A model generated the notes under the pieces. The model saw nothing but the letters and a program-made list of their open reading frames with translations, ran no database searches and was not told the origin of the DNA. From Candidatus Omnitrophota bacterium (GTDB lineage: Bacteria > Ratteibacteria > UBA8468 > B48-G9 > JAFGKM01), in NCBI GenBank assembly GCA_023819375.1, contig JAMWDI010000001.1, positions 295,685-359,684 on the forward strand: a stretch of DNA of 64,000 nucleotides, given 5' to 3'. A program made the position numbers and the translations under genes. Position 1 is the first letter of the stretch, and every line of letters begins with the position of its first letter. This document shows, one piece after another, positions 1 to 9,076 of the stretch.

Positions 1-995
1 CCTTTATTCCTGTCAACTGTTATATTTAAATTTTCAATTGCCTTATTAAAAGATGCTTCACTTAGAATGAAAAAGGGACTTATTATATCACCAGTTATTG
101 GTAATAATTGATATGTATCTTTATAATTTGTTCTTGTTGCTTTAAAAAAGAAAACAGAAGGATATGGAATATTTTTTAAAATAAATTGTCCAGTTGTATC
201 TGTTGTCCCTGAATAATTAGGTCCAACTGTTTTAACCGTTGCTCCTTCAACTTGAATATCATTCTCATCTTTCAATTGACAGTATATTTCTTGTCTTATC
301 CCCTCTGCACTCCAAACTCCATCAAGTTCACAACAACATGAAGTAATAGAATTTGAAAAAGTCATAACAGGTCTATGGATAAAGTTTATACCTTCTTTAT
401 ATGCGGATATTGAATAGTATTGAGGATTAATATTTTGAACTATATAACCAATTGTATCATTTGAAGGTGCATCTACTAATTCTATTTTCGGCGGTTGCCC
501 ATCAGTATACTTTATATACTTTACAGTAACTCCTTGTTGATTATCTACTCTTTGATTATTTGAATTGTAAACTCTTGCACTTGCTCCATAGATAAAACCT
601 TCTGCTTGACTATTAAAAGTAATAACAATAAGATGTGATTTCCCAGAAGAGGGAGCATAAGAAAAAGGCAACATAATTATATAATTTAACCTATTAAAAC
701 TTCCAATTAAATCTGTCGGAGTTATACCTGTATATGTTGTAACAAAGCCGGATTTGGTTGCTTTCAAAATATATTTGTCTATGTAAAATTCTGGCTGGGC
801 AAAAGTATATGTACCATTTTCATCTGTTTCATCTGTTATACTTGTGCCACAAACTCTCACAGTTGCACCATTTACAGGTTGTAAATACCCATTTTCATCA
901 ATTGTCATAATTTGACCATTAACTGAATTTGCGGAAAATAAAAATCCATTTATTAAAATAAAAAAAATAAAAAAACAAAAAAATATCCTCTTCAT
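1..995 (-). CDS. Exported carboxypeptidase-regulatory-like repeat protein (3' part outside window)
   Basis: An open frame runs from an ATG at 995 to the left edge without a stop, so the C-terminus is missing. An AGGAGG site lies about 8 nt before the ATG. The protein starts with a Lys/Arg pair and a long Phe/Ile stretch ending near SANS, a typical export signal. Residues about 23-110 and again about 245-300 look like carboxypeptidase-regulatory (transthyretin-like) beta domains: each has a GATV motif followed by a TDENG or TDTTG turn and an aromatic strand. Such domains are common in large surface proteins. A consensus promoter sits just upstream inside the preceding gene. The function is unknown and the fold call is from motif reading only. 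Confidence 0.72.
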   Translation of the reverse strand, partial: MKRIFFCFFIFFILINGFLFSANSVNGQIMTIDENGYLQPVNGATVRVCGTSITDETDENGTYTFAQPEFYIDKYILKATKSGFVTTYTGITPTDLIGSFNRLNYIIMLPFSYAPSSGKSHLIVITFNSQAEGFIYGASARVYNSNNQRVDNQQGVTVKYIKYTDGQPPKIELVDAPSNDTIGYIVQNINPQYYSISAYKEGINFIHRPVMTFSNSITSCCCELDGVWSAEGIRQEIYCQLKDENDIQVEGATVKTVGPNYSGTTDTTGQFILKNIPYPSVFFFKATRTNYKDTYQLLPITGDIISPFFILSEASFNKAIENLNITVDRNK

Positions 996-1046
996 AATCT
1001 TTAATCCTCCTTTCTTTTTTTAGAGAAGAATTTTCATTACTTGAAA

Positions 1047-1075
1047 ATTATAAAAGAGAATTTTTAAATTGTCAA
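1047..1075 (-). promoter_or_regulatory. Consensus sigma-70-type promoter for the exported repeat protein
   Basis: On the minus strand TTGACA (1070-1075) is followed after exactly 17 nt by TATAAT (1047-1052). It lies over the 3' end of the M24 peptidase gene, so the exported protein can be transcribed apart from the arginine genes. The leader would be about 45 nt and includes the AGGAGG ribosome-binding site. Confidence 0.75.
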
Positions 1076-2098
1076 ATTTTTTAGAAAAATCATTTTTTCA
1101 AGACGAATTCCAAACTTTTCCGGTATATAAATCCCTGGTTCTATTGTAAAAACATTTCCTTTTTTTAATTTTTCTTTTCCCTTTTTATTTAAATAAGGTT
1201 TTTCATGAACATCTATCCCAATACCATGACCAAGACCATGAACAAAAAATTTCTCAATATTGTATTTTTTAAAATTTTCAATTGCCTTTTTATATAAATC
1301 ATATCCTTTTATATTCTCTTTCCGTAAATACTCAACAGATATTTTCTGGGTTTCTTCAACTATTTTATATATTCTCTTTATTTCCTCATCAACATCGCCA
1401 ACAAAAAAAGTATAAGTCAAATCGCTTTTATATCCATTAAAATCTGCTCCAAGATCAATTATTACAACTTCTCCATTTTTTATTTTTTTATCCCTGGATT
1501 TATGATGTGGATAAGAAGAATAAATTCCTGAAGCAACTATTGGTTCAAAACTTTCTTTTCTTCCTCCATTTTTTATAATCTGATATTTTATTTCAGCAAC
1601 AATATCAAGTTCATTTATCCCTTCTTTCAAATTCTTTTTTACAGTTTCTATTACATTTTTTGCAATGAGTTCTGCTTTTTTAATAAATTCAATCTCTTTT
1701 TCATCTTTTACACTTCTCAAATCAAGAATGAAATCGTCAAAGAGATATATTTTTGCTTTTAAGCCTTTTTGCAAATCCTTATATCCTGAATATGTAATCT
1801 CTGTATTAATCAATCCAATCTTCTTGTATCCTGATATAAACTTTCTAAAATTTTTATTCTTAATCTCTTGAAGATGAAAGTTTTCAAAAGAACCTCTTTT
1901 TATATAATCATGACATTCATTAAAATAAAGAGGGCTTACAAATAAATAAAGATTATCCCTGTCAACTACCAAATATCCTTCAATTTCAATGATTCCTGTA
2001 AGATAAAAGATGTTTGATGGATTTTTAGTAATAATTACGTCTATTTTCTTATCCTCAAGTATTTCTCTTACCCTCTCCAATCTTATCTCAATTTCCAT
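1064..2098 (-). CDS. M24-family Xaa-Pro peptidase
   Basis: A cytoplasmic metallopeptidase of the aminopeptidase P/prolidase type, expected to cleave Xaa-Pro bonds. The C-terminal pita-bread domain shows the five expected metal ligands: Asp in VIIDLGAD, Asp in KSDLTY, His in HGLGHGIG, Glu in FTIEPG and Glu in GIRLEK. About 344 residues is normal for the family. I chose the ATG at 2098, which follows the argF stop by 2 nt, because the 15 residues upstream of it only re-read the end of argF in another frame. The tail after GIRLEK is slightly shorter than usual. It is last in the argB-argD-argF run and may recycle peptides there. PepP and PepQ cannot be separated from sequence alone. Confidence 0.85.
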   Translation of the reverse strand: MEIEIRLERVREILEDKKIDVIITKNPSNIFYLTGIIEIEGYLVVDRDNLYLFVSPLYFNECHDYIKRGSFENFHLQEIKNKNFRKFISGYKKIGLINTEITYSGYKDLQKGLKAKIYLFDDFILDLRSVKDEKEIEFIKKAELIAKNVIETVKKNLKEGINELDIVAEIKYQIIKNGGRKESFEPIVASGIYSSYPHHKSRDKKIKNGEVVIIDLGADFNGYKSDLTYTFFVGDVDEEIKRIYKIVEETQKISVEYLRKENIKGYDLYKKAIENFKKYNIEKFFVHGLGHGIGIDVHEKPYLNKKGKEKLKKGNVFTIEPGIYIPEKFGIRLEKMIFLKNLTI

Positions 2099-2100
2099 TT

Positions 2101-3012
2101 TTAAGAATTTTGGAAAAGAAATACAAGAAGTGCCTTTTGGCAATGAAGACGATTTTCTGCTTGATCAAATACAATTGAGTTAGGACCATCTATTATCTCA
2201 TCTGTTACTTCTTCACCTCTATGAGCAGGCAGGCAATGCATAAAAAGGAAATCTTTTTTTGCTTTTTTAAGTAGTTTATTGTTAATCTGGTATTTTTGAA
2301 AAACTTTTAAACGTCTTTCCCTTTCTTTTTCATCCCCCATACTTACCCAGGTGTCTGTATAAATAATATCAGCATCTTCAACAAAATCCTCCGGGTTTTC
2401 ACTTATTTTCAATAAATTTTTATTTTTTATATTTTTTAACACTTTTTCATCAGGCATATACTCAGATGGACAGGAAATTCTTATTTCAATTTGAAGTAAA
2501 TCACAACCTTCTATTAAAGAATTGCAGACATTATTTCCATCACCAATATATGTTATTTTTAAATTTTCTAAAGAACCTTTTTTTTCATAAATTGTAAACA
2601 AATCGCAAAGTATTTGAACTGGATGATAAAGATCTGTAAGTGCATTTATAACAGGAATATCAGCATATTTTGCAAATTCTTCTAATTCTTCCTGTGAATA
2701 TGTTCTTATTATAATTCCATCAAGATATCTTGAAATTACCTTTGCTGTATCTTTTATGCTTTCACCTCTTGAAATCTGTGTTGTTTCAGAGGGTAAATAT
2801 AAAGAGTGTCCTCCGAGTTCGTAAATTGCTATTTCAAAGGATATTCTCGTCCTTGTACTTGGTTTTGAAAACAAAAGTCCAAAAGTAAAATTTTTCAAAT
2901 GTTCTGTAATTTTTTTATATTTTCTTAAATTTTTGAAATATTTTGTAAGATCAAAAATTTTATATATCTCCTCTTCTGTCAGGTCCTTAATTTTCAAGAA
3001 ATCTCTTTTCAT
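2101..3012 (-). CDS. argF: Ornithine carbamoyltransferase
   Basis: Transfers the carbamoyl group of carbamoyl phosphate to ornithine to make citrulline in arginine synthesis. The N-terminal carbamoyl-phosphate site SKPSTRTRISFE is at about residues 49-60. HPVQ follows the first domain, and the ornithine-site motif HCLPAHRGEEVTDEII and the DQAENRLHCQKA tail are intact. At 303 residues it is full length. Its ATG overlaps the argD stop by 4 nt (ATGA), so translation is probably coupled. The assignment over other transcarbamylases rests on HCLP plus the argB-argD context. Confidence 0.95.
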   Translation of the reverse strand: MKRDFLKIKDLTEEEIYKIFDLTKYFKNLRKYKKITEHLKNFTFGLLFSKPSTRTRISFEIAIYELGGHSLYLPSETTQISRGESIKDTAKVISRYLDGIIIRTYSQEELEEFAKYADIPVINALTDLYHPVQILCDLFTIYEKKGSLENLKITYIGDGNNVCNSLIEGCDLLQIEIRISCPSEYMPDEKVLKNIKNKNLLKISENPEDFVEDADIIYTDTWVSMGDEKERERRLKVFQKYQINNKLLKKAKKDFLFMHCLPAHRGEEVTDEIIDGPNSIVFDQAENRLHCQKALLVFLFQNS

Positions 3013-4199
3013 TGAAATTCCATCCTTTTTAAAGATTTCCTTAAAATTTCAATTCCTTCATCAATCTCCTCTTTTTTTATATTTATTGCTGGCATTATTC
3101 TTATAATATTTCCATGAGTACAATTAATCAAAAGTCCATTTTCTGCACAAATTTCAACAAGTTTATCTCCATCTCTTTCAACTTCAAAAGCAAGCATAAG
3201 TCCAATTCCTTTGACTTTTCTTATTATACTAAATTCTTTTTTCAATTCTTCAAGTTTATTTCTCAAATAATTACCCATAATTTTTACATTTTCAAGTAAA
3301 TTATCCTTCTCAATTGCCTCAAGAACTGCAAGACAACTAACACAAGCAAGTGGAGAACCGCCAAAGGTTGAAGCATGAGTTCCTGGAGACATTAAATCAG
3401 ATATTTCTCTTTTTGCTATCATTGCACCAACAGGAAAGCCACCCCCAAGAGTTTTTGCAAGAGTCATAATATCTGGTTCAATTCCAAAAACTTGATATGC
3501 AAAAAGTTTACCAGTTCTGCCAAATCCTGTTTGAACTTCATCAAAGATCAAAAGAATATCCTTTTCTTCACAGATTTTTTTAACATTCTCCAAATATTCT
3601 TTTTCAATTACGTTTATACCTCCTTCTCCTTGAATCAATTCAAGAATTATAGCAACAACTTCATTATCTATTTTTTCACATAGATCTGAAAAATCATTAA
3701 ATTTCGCATAAATAAAACCAACTGGCAATGGTTCAAACATTTCATTATATTTTCTCTGTCCTGTCATTGTAACAGTGGCAAGAGTTCTGCCATGGAAGGA
3801 ATTTTCCATAGAAATAATCTTATATCTTTTAGTTCTTCTCCCATATAATCTTGCCAGTTTTATTGCTGCCTCATTTGCTTCTGCTCCACTATTACAGAAA
3901 AATACTTTACCTCCAAAAGACAATTCAGAAAGTTTTCTTGCAAGAAGTGCCTGCCAAGGATGATAATAATTATTGGATAAATGTATCAAAATTTCAACCT
4001 GTTTTTTTATTTTTTCAACAATTTCTGGATGACAGTGTCCAAGGCCGCTTACAGCCCATCCAGGAAAAAAATCAAGATATTTTTTTCCATCAATATCCCA
4101 AAGATAACTTCCCTTTCCTTTTACAAATATAAGATTTTGTTTTCTGTAAGATGGAATAACATATCTCTCATAATTTTTTAGAATTTCTTCTTTATCCAT
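3009..4199 (-). CDS. argD: Acetylornithine aminotransferase
   Basis: A PLP-dependent class III aminotransferase that converts N-acetylglutamate semialdehyde to N-acetylornithine, with glutamate as amino donor. Visible features are NSGAEANEAAIKLAR (phosphate binding), the FDEVQTGFGRTG segment with the PLP-contacting Asp, and the Schiff-base lysine in TLAKTLGGGFPVGA. At 396 residues it is normal length. It overlaps argB by 8 nt upstream and argF by 4 nt downstream. The class also covers ornithine and GABA aminotransferases; the argB/argF setting decides the call. Confidence 0.92.
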   Translation of the reverse strand: MDKEEILKNYERYVIPSYRKQNLIFVKGKGSYLWDIDGKKYLDFFPGWAVSGLGHCHPEIVEKIKKQVEILIHLSNNYYHPWQALLARKLSELSFGGKVFFCNSGAEANEAAIKLARLYGRRTKRYKIISMENSFHGRTLATVTMTGQRKYNEMFEPLPVGFIYAKFNDFSDLCEKIDNEVVAIILELIQGEGGINVIEKEYLENVKKICEEKDILLIFDEVQTGFGRTGKLFAYQVFGIEPDIMTLAKTLGGGFPVGAMIAKREISDLMSPGTHASTFGGSPLACVSCLAVLEAIEKDNLLENVKIMGNYLRNKLEELKKEFSIIRKVKGIGLMLAFEVERDGDKLVEICAENGLLINCTHGNIIRIMPAINIKKEEIDEGIEILRKSLKRMEFQ

Positions 4200-5070
4200 T
4201 TTTTACAATTTCAGATCCAACTCCATGTTCTGTTAAAACTTCAAGAATTAATGAATGGGGTATATTTCCGCTTATAATATGAACCTTTTTAACACCACTT
4301 TTAATTCCATTTATTCCTGCCCTCACCTTAGGTATCATTCCTTCTTTAATAACTCCTTCTTTTATCAATTCTTCTCCTTCATTAATTGTTAATTTTGAAA
4401 TAAGGGTATCTGGATTTTCCGGGTTTCTCATTATACCAAGGACATCTGTAATAAAAATAAGCTTTTCAGATTTCAAACTTCCAGCAATATTGGAAGCAAA
4501 AGTATCTCCATTTATGTTGTAAAATTGCCCATCTTCGCCTATCGCTATTGGAGCACACACAAGAATTTTTTTATCTTCAAGTTTGTTTTTTACATAATCA
4601 GTTTCAATTCTTTTAATCTGTCCAACAAATCCAAGGTCAATAATTTCTTCTCCTTTTTGATAATGTATTTTTGATGCAATAATAAATTTTTCTTCTGGAG
4701 AAAGTTTATCACAGGAAACATCAAATTTACTTTGAAGTGTTTCTATAATCTCATCTCTAACTTTGAATAAAACATTCTTAACAATGTTTAATGTTTCCAA
4801 ATCAGTCACTCTTAATCCATCAATAAATTGTGTCTTTTTCCCTTTTCTTTCTATCTCATCAGATATAAATTTACCTCCTCCACAAACAAGGATTATTTTA
4901 ATACCAATAAGAGATAAAAAAGCAATATCAAAAAGTATTTTATCCTTTACATCCTCAATTTGATAAATACTACCACCAATTTTAATAACAAAGTTTTTAC
5001 CTTGAAATTCTTTAATATATTTAAATGCCTCAACAAAAACATCTGCTTTTTTCAAAATATTATCCTCCAT
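4192..5070 (-). CDS. argB: Acetylglutamate kinase
   Basis: Phosphorylates N-acetylglutamate, the second step of arginine synthesis and often the feedback-controlled one. FVIKIGGSIY gives the N-terminal lysine/glycine nucleotide loop, VCGGGKFISDE the second glycine loop, and FITDVLGIM and GMIPKVRAGI the C-terminal nucleotide-site motifs. The N-terminal extension of about 25 residues before the first strand is reminiscent of arginine-sensitive kinases, but that is inference. An AAAAGGGG site precedes the ATG. No argC, argJ/argE, argG or argH occurs in the window, so the pathway is split in this genome. Confidence 0.92.
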   Translation of the reverse strand: MEDNILKKADVFVEAFKYIKEFQGKNFVIKIGGSIYQIEDVKDKILFDIAFLSLIGIKIILVCGGGKFISDEIERKGKKTQFIDGLRVTDLETLNIVKNVLFKVRDEIIETLQSKFDVSCDKLSPEEKFIIASKIHYQKGEEIIDLGFVGQIKRIETDYVKNKLEDKKILVCAPIAIGEDGQFYNINGDTFASNIAGSLKSEKLIFITDVLGIMRNPENPDTLISKLTINEGEELIKEGVIKEGMIPKVRAGINGIKSGVKKVHIISGNIPHSLILEVLTEHGVGSEIVKNG

Positions 5071-5090
5071 CTTTTTCCCCTTTTAATTTT

Positions 5091-5861
5091 TTAAGTGAAA
5101 TATTTTATCATATTCTGAAAAATTTTAAAGGAAGGAGTAAAAATTTCATTATTTCCAAATTTCAAAAAATCAGGATAGTAATATTTTAAAACACATCTTT
5201 CAGGGTGAGGCATCATTCCAATTATAAGTCCATCCTCACTACATATCCCTGCTATATTATTAATAGAACCATTTGGATTATAAGGATATCCTTTTAAATT
5301 TCCATCTTTATCACAATATCTAAAAATAACCTGTTTATTTTTTTCAATTTTATGAAGAACTTTTTCATTTTTAGGCAAAAATTTCCCTTCTGCGTGAGCA
5401 ACAGGCATTCTTATAATCTCAGGTATATCTTTAAAAAAGGGAGAAACGTTTTCTTCAATTTTCAGGTATACCCATCTATCTTCAAATCTACCTGAATCAT
5501 TCCATTCAAGAGTTACAAGTTGTTTAGTGTTAAAAGGTAAAATTCCTGATTTAACAAGAACTTGAAATCCGTTGCATATTCCCAAAATAACTTTTTTTTC
5601 TTCAATAAATCTCTCAATTTCTTCCCATATTTTTAACCTTATTTCATTAGCAAGGACTTTTCCTGCTCCTATGTCATCTCCATAAGAAAATCCACCAGGA
5701 ATTACAAGTATCTGATAATCCTTTAATTTTTTCTCTTTTTTTATTATTTGATTAATATGGACCCTTTCTGCAATTCCACCAGCAAGATTAAAAGCCCATT
5801 CTGTTTCAAAATCACAATTTGTTCCTCCAACCCTTAATATTAAAACTCTAACTTTTGCCAT
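5091..5861 (-). CDS. purQ: Phosphoribosylformylglycinamidine synthase, glutaminase subunit
   Basis: A class I glutamine amidotransferase that feeds ammonia to PurL in the fourth step of purine synthesis. The nucleophile elbow GICNGFQVL carries the catalytic Cys, MPHPERC holds the catalytic His and Glu region, and LVIPGGFSYGDD is the oxyanion side. At 256 residues it is a little longer than many PurQ proteins. It lies 6 nt after purL in a purS-purL-purQ order, the usual three-subunit complex. Confidence 0.95.
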   Translation of the reverse strand: MAKVRVLILRVGGTNCDFETEWAFNLAGGIAERVHINQIIKKEKKLKDYQILVIPGGFSYGDDIGAGKVLANEIRLKIWEEIERFIEEKKVILGICNGFQVLVKSGILPFNTKQLVTLEWNDSGRFEDRWVYLKIEENVSPFFKDIPEIIRMPVAHAEGKFLPKNEKVLHKIEKNKQVIFRYCDKDGNLKGYPYNPNGSINNIAGICSEDGLIIGMMPHPERCVLKYYYPDFLKFGNNEIFTPSFKIFQNMIKYFT

Positions 5862-5867
5862 TTGGTT

Positions 5868-8234
5868 TTAAAATTTTAATGATCTCCAGGATTTATATAT
5901 CTCATCAAGTGAAATTTCAAATAATTTTTTAAGCCCAAAAAATCCTTCTAACTTCCCTTCTTCAATAATTTCGCCAATACAACTTATTTCCTCTCCTTCA
6001 AAAATTTTTTCAAATTCTTTTAAATTTGTTTTTTCTATTTCAACAACAAATCTTCCACAACTTTCAGAAAAAAGAATAATTTCTTCTGATTTTTCTTCTG
6101 AAATAACTTTTGAAAAATCAACTTTACATCCCAAATTTCCTCCTATCATCATCTCACAAATTGTAGTTATAAGTCCACCATCGGAACAATCATGACAACT
6201 TCTTATAATTCCGTTTTTAATTGCATAATGAATTTTTTTCATCAATGGTAATGTTTTTTCTGGTCTTGGTTTTGGAATTATACCACCTTTAATTTTATTA
6301 ATTTTGAAATATATAGAACCACCAAATTCATTATATGTTTTTCCAAGAACAAAAATTAAATTTCCTTGTTTTTTAAAATCTGTAGAGGTAATTTTTCTTA
6401 TATCCTCTATAATCCCTATACCTGAAATCAGTAAAGTTCCTGGGATTGAAACTATTCTGCCATCTTTTCCTTTAAAGTAATTGTTTAAACTATCTTTTCC
6501 TGAAATGAAAGGGACTTTATATTTCAAAGCAAAATCTTTGCATCCTTTCACACATCTTACAAGTTTACCAAGTTCTTCTTCATCTAAAATATTTCCCCAA
6601 CAAAAATTATCAAGAATAGCAATTTTCTCAGGATCTCCACCACAACTTACAATATTTCTTATACATTCTTCAATACAATTGCCTGCCATATAATATGGAT
6701 CAATTTCACCATAAAAAGGATTTATTCCACAGGCAACAATTATTCCTTCATAACTGTCATAGAATGGTTTTAATACAACACCATCTGAAACACCTCTACT
6801 CTCAAAACCAACAAGGGGTTTTAATATAGTTCTTCCACCAACTTCATGATCATATTGATGAATTACTTCTTCTTTAGAAGCAATATTTGGATTTGAAAGA
6901 ACTTTTAAAATATCTCTTTTTAAATTGCCTGATTTATATGTAACTTTCTCTTCTTCTTTTTTCTCAAAAAAACATTTTAATTTTCTTTCAGGAACACCTT
7001 TATGAAGAAATTCCATATCAATATCACAAATAATTTCATCCTTATAGTAAACTGTTAATTTACCAGTTTTTAAAAATCTTCCTATCACTGTTGCTTCAAC
7101 ATCTTCAGAATTAAATAACTCAATTAATTTCTCAACATTTTCTTCACTTACTGAAAGGACCATTCTTTCCTGAGATTCTGATAAAAATATTTCCCATGGT
7201 GCAAGACCTTCATATTTAAGAGGAACTTTTTCAAGATAAACAACTGCTCCTAAATCTTTACCCATTTCACCAATGGCAGAAGAAAATCCACCTGCTCCAC
7301 AATCAGTTATAGAATTAAAAAGTCCTTTGTCCCGTGCAACAAGTAAAACATCCTGCAATTTTTTTTCAACTATTGGATTTCCTATTTGGACAACACTTGT
7401 AGGAATATCTTCTTTTAAACTTGCAGAAGAAAAAGTTGCCCCATGAATTCCATCTCTTCCTGTCTTTCCGCCAACGACAACTATAAAATCTCCTTCTTTA
7501 ACCTTTTTTTCTACTTTATCAATAGGTATAATACCGACTGTTCCACAATAAACCAGACAATTAAAAACATATCCATTATCAAAAATAATGGCTCCATTTC
7601 CAGTTGGAATACCCATTCTATTTCCATAGTCTCTGACCCCACTTACAACACCTCTGAAAACTCTCAAAGGATGTAATACTCCCTTTGGTAATTTCTTATA
7701 TGGATAATCAAGTTCACCAAAACAGAAAACATCAGTATTTAAAATTGGCTTTGCACCAAGTCCAACACCAAGAATATCTCTTATTACTCCACCTATACCA
7801 GTTCCTGCTCCACCATATGGTTCAAGTGCTGAAGGATGATTATGGGTTTCAACTTTAAAAGCAACTCCCCATTTTTCATTTAATTTTATTACTCCAGCAT
7901 TATCTTTAAAAACAGAAATACACCATTTATAATTTAAAATTTCTGTGACTTCCATTATTTCTTTTAAAAGACAAATTCTTTCAAATTTAGTAACATTTCT
8001 CTCCTTTTCGTAATATTCAATTTCTGCTTTAAAAGTTTTATGACAACAATGTTCACTCCATGTCTGAGCAATACATTCAAGTTCACAATCAGTTGGGTTT
8101 CTACCAAGAAAGGAAAAATACTCCTTTATTTTTTTCATCTCTTCAAGATTTAAGGAAAGCAAATTTTTCTCACTTATTTCAATAAGTTCTTTCTCATCTG
8201 CATTTAAAATATATATTTCTCTTGCATATTTCAT
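5868..8234 (-). CDS. purL: Phosphoribosylformylglycinamidine synthase, large subunit
   Basis: The ATP-dependent FGAM synthase catalytic subunit of the small (stand-alone) PurL type. Early motifs include AQTWSEHCCHKTF with the conserved histidine, VETHNHPSALEPYGGA, and the glycine-rich VVVGGKTGRDGIHGA nucleotide site. The second AIRS-like half contains ISGKDSLNN and CHDCSDGGL. At 788 residues it matches small PurL rather than the 1,300-residue fused form, in line with separate purQ and purS neighbours. All residues expected near the substrate are present by eye. Confidence 0.96.
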   Translation of the reverse strand: MKYAREIYILNADEKELIEISEKNLLSLNLEEMKKIKEYFSFLGRNPTDCELECIAQTWSEHCCHKTFKAEIEYYEKERNVTKFERICLLKEIMEVTEILNYKWCISVFKDNAGVIKLNEKWGVAFKVETHNHPSALEPYGGAGTGIGGVIRDILGVGLGAKPILNTDVFCFGELDYPYKKLPKGVLHPLRVFRGVVSGVRDYGNRMGIPTGNGAIIFDNGYVFNCLVYCGTVGIIPIDKVEKKVKEGDFIVVVGGKTGRDGIHGATFSSASLKEDIPTSVVQIGNPIVEKKLQDVLLVARDKGLFNSITDCGAGGFSSAIGEMGKDLGAVVYLEKVPLKYEGLAPWEIFLSESQERMVLSVSEENVEKLIELFNSEDVEATVIGRFLKTGKLTVYYKDEIICDIDMEFLHKGVPERKLKCFFEKKEEEKVTYKSGNLKRDILKVLSNPNIASKEEVIHQYDHEVGGRTILKPLVGFESRGVSDGVVLKPFYDSYEGIIVACGINPFYGEIDPYYMAGNCIEECIRNIVSCGGDPEKIAILDNFCWGNILDEEELGKLVRCVKGCKDFALKYKVPFISGKDSLNNYFKGKDGRIVSIPGTLLISGIGIIEDIRKITSTDFKKQGNLIFVLGKTYNEFGGSIYFKINKIKGGIIPKPRPEKTLPLMKKIHYAIKNGIIRSCHDCSDGGLITTICEMMIGGNLGCKVDFSKVISEEKSEEIILFSESCGRFVVEIEKTNLKEFEKIFEGEEISCIGEIIEEGKLEGFFGLKKLFEISLDEIYKSWRSLKF

Positions 8235-8238
8235 AATT

Positions 8239-8712
8239 TCAACCCTTGGGATAAATAAAGTAATTTTGAATTAATGTATTTGCCAGCAACTTTTCACATA
8301 TCTCTTTTACTTCTTTTTCTTTCAAATTTCCTTTTATATAATATTTTTTACCTGTTTTCACTTCAAGTTTCTTCAAAATACCACTTTCAATTATGGTTTT
8401 TTTTGCAGTTTCACCAACAGAATCCGTAACACCTTCTTTAAAAAAGACTTCTACAATCCAAAAATTTTTTATTTTCTTAAATTTTCTGTAAACTTTAAAA
8501 TCCTCTGAAATATTGTCAACAAGTAAATCCCTTGCAATTTTAACAATATTTTTTTTCCCTGCATCTGTTATAATTTTATAAAGATTTGAAACACGAACTT
8601 TTTCAACATTTAGAATACCAAGTTCTTTTATATTTTTTTTTATTTCTTTACCAAAAACATCAAATGCTTCCTTTTTTTTAAAAATTTCAACAATCCAGAA
8701 TTTCTCATTCAT
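8239..8712 (-). CDS. purS: Tandem PurS-type FGAM synthase accessory subunit
   Basis: PurS is normally about 80 residues and bridges PurL and PurQ. This gene is double length and reads as two PurS-like units: FWIVEIFKKKEAFDVFG near residue 5 and FWIVEVFFKEGVTDSVGE near residue 83, each followed by a helix ending in LGI or SGI. I start at the ATG at 8712, not 8736, because the queD stop and this start form an ATGAATGA junction and the first eight codons of the longer frame lie inside queD. A covalent dimer is the likely product, since PurS family members act as dimers. Confidence 0.85.
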   Translation of the reverse strand: MNEKFWIVEIFKKKEAFDVFGKEIKKNIKELGILNVEKVRVSNLYKIITDAGKKNIVKIARDLLVDNISEDFKVYRKFKKIKNFWIVEVFFKEGVTDSVGETAKKTIIESGILKKLEVKTGKKYYIKGNLKEKEVKEICEKLLANTLIQNYFIYPKG

Positions 8713-9073
8713 AATAACTTGCACATTGTTTTTCATTTTCCCAGACAGTAACTTTTGAAATTTTTACAGGATAATTTTTAAGCAGTTGTTCCATTTTTTT
8801 ATAAATAAAAAAAGCAATATTTTCAGAGCTTGGATTTTTTTCTTTAAAAAAGGGTATAAGATTTAAGTTTTTATGATCAAGATAACTAAGTACAATATTA
8901 AGTTTATTCTTTAAAATATTAAAATCTATAAGCAATCCTATTCTATCAAGAAATTCTCCACAAACAACAACTTCTACTTTCCAATTATGCCCATGCAAAC
9001 TTTCACATTTTCCTTTATAATTCTTTAATTTATGAGCAGAGGAAAACTCACCATAAACTTTTATTTCATACAT
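8705..9073 (-). CDS. queD: 6-carboxytetrahydropterin synthase-like protein
   Basis: A PTPS/QueD-family enzyme, expected to convert dihydroneopterin triphosphate to 6-carboxytetrahydropterin for 7-deazaguanine (queuosine) synthesis. The zinc histidines are seen in FSSAHKL and SLHGHNW, and the catalytic Cys is in KGKCESLHGHNW, the CxxxHGH spacing of the QueD type. The C-terminal VWENE supplies the pterin-binding Glu. At 122 residues it is full length. It overlaps purS by 8 nt; no queC, queE or queF is visible here. Sepiapterin-type PTPS is an alternative. Confidence 0.88.
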   Translation of the reverse strand: MYEIKVYGEFSSAHKLKNYKGKCESLHGHNWKVEVVVCGEFLDRIGLLIDFNILKNKLNIVLSYLDHKNLNLIPFFKEKNPSSENIAFFIYKKMEQLLKNYPVKISKVTVWENEKQCASYYE

Positions 9074-9076
9074 TTT

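Noticed and set aside
7443-7676. Plus-strand frames inside purL, argD and others
   Set aside because: They lie opposite well-supported conserved genes and have no motifs or ribosome-binding sites.
8713-8736. Longer purS start
   Set aside because: The added eight codons lie within queD, and the ATGAATGA junction gives a natural coupled start.
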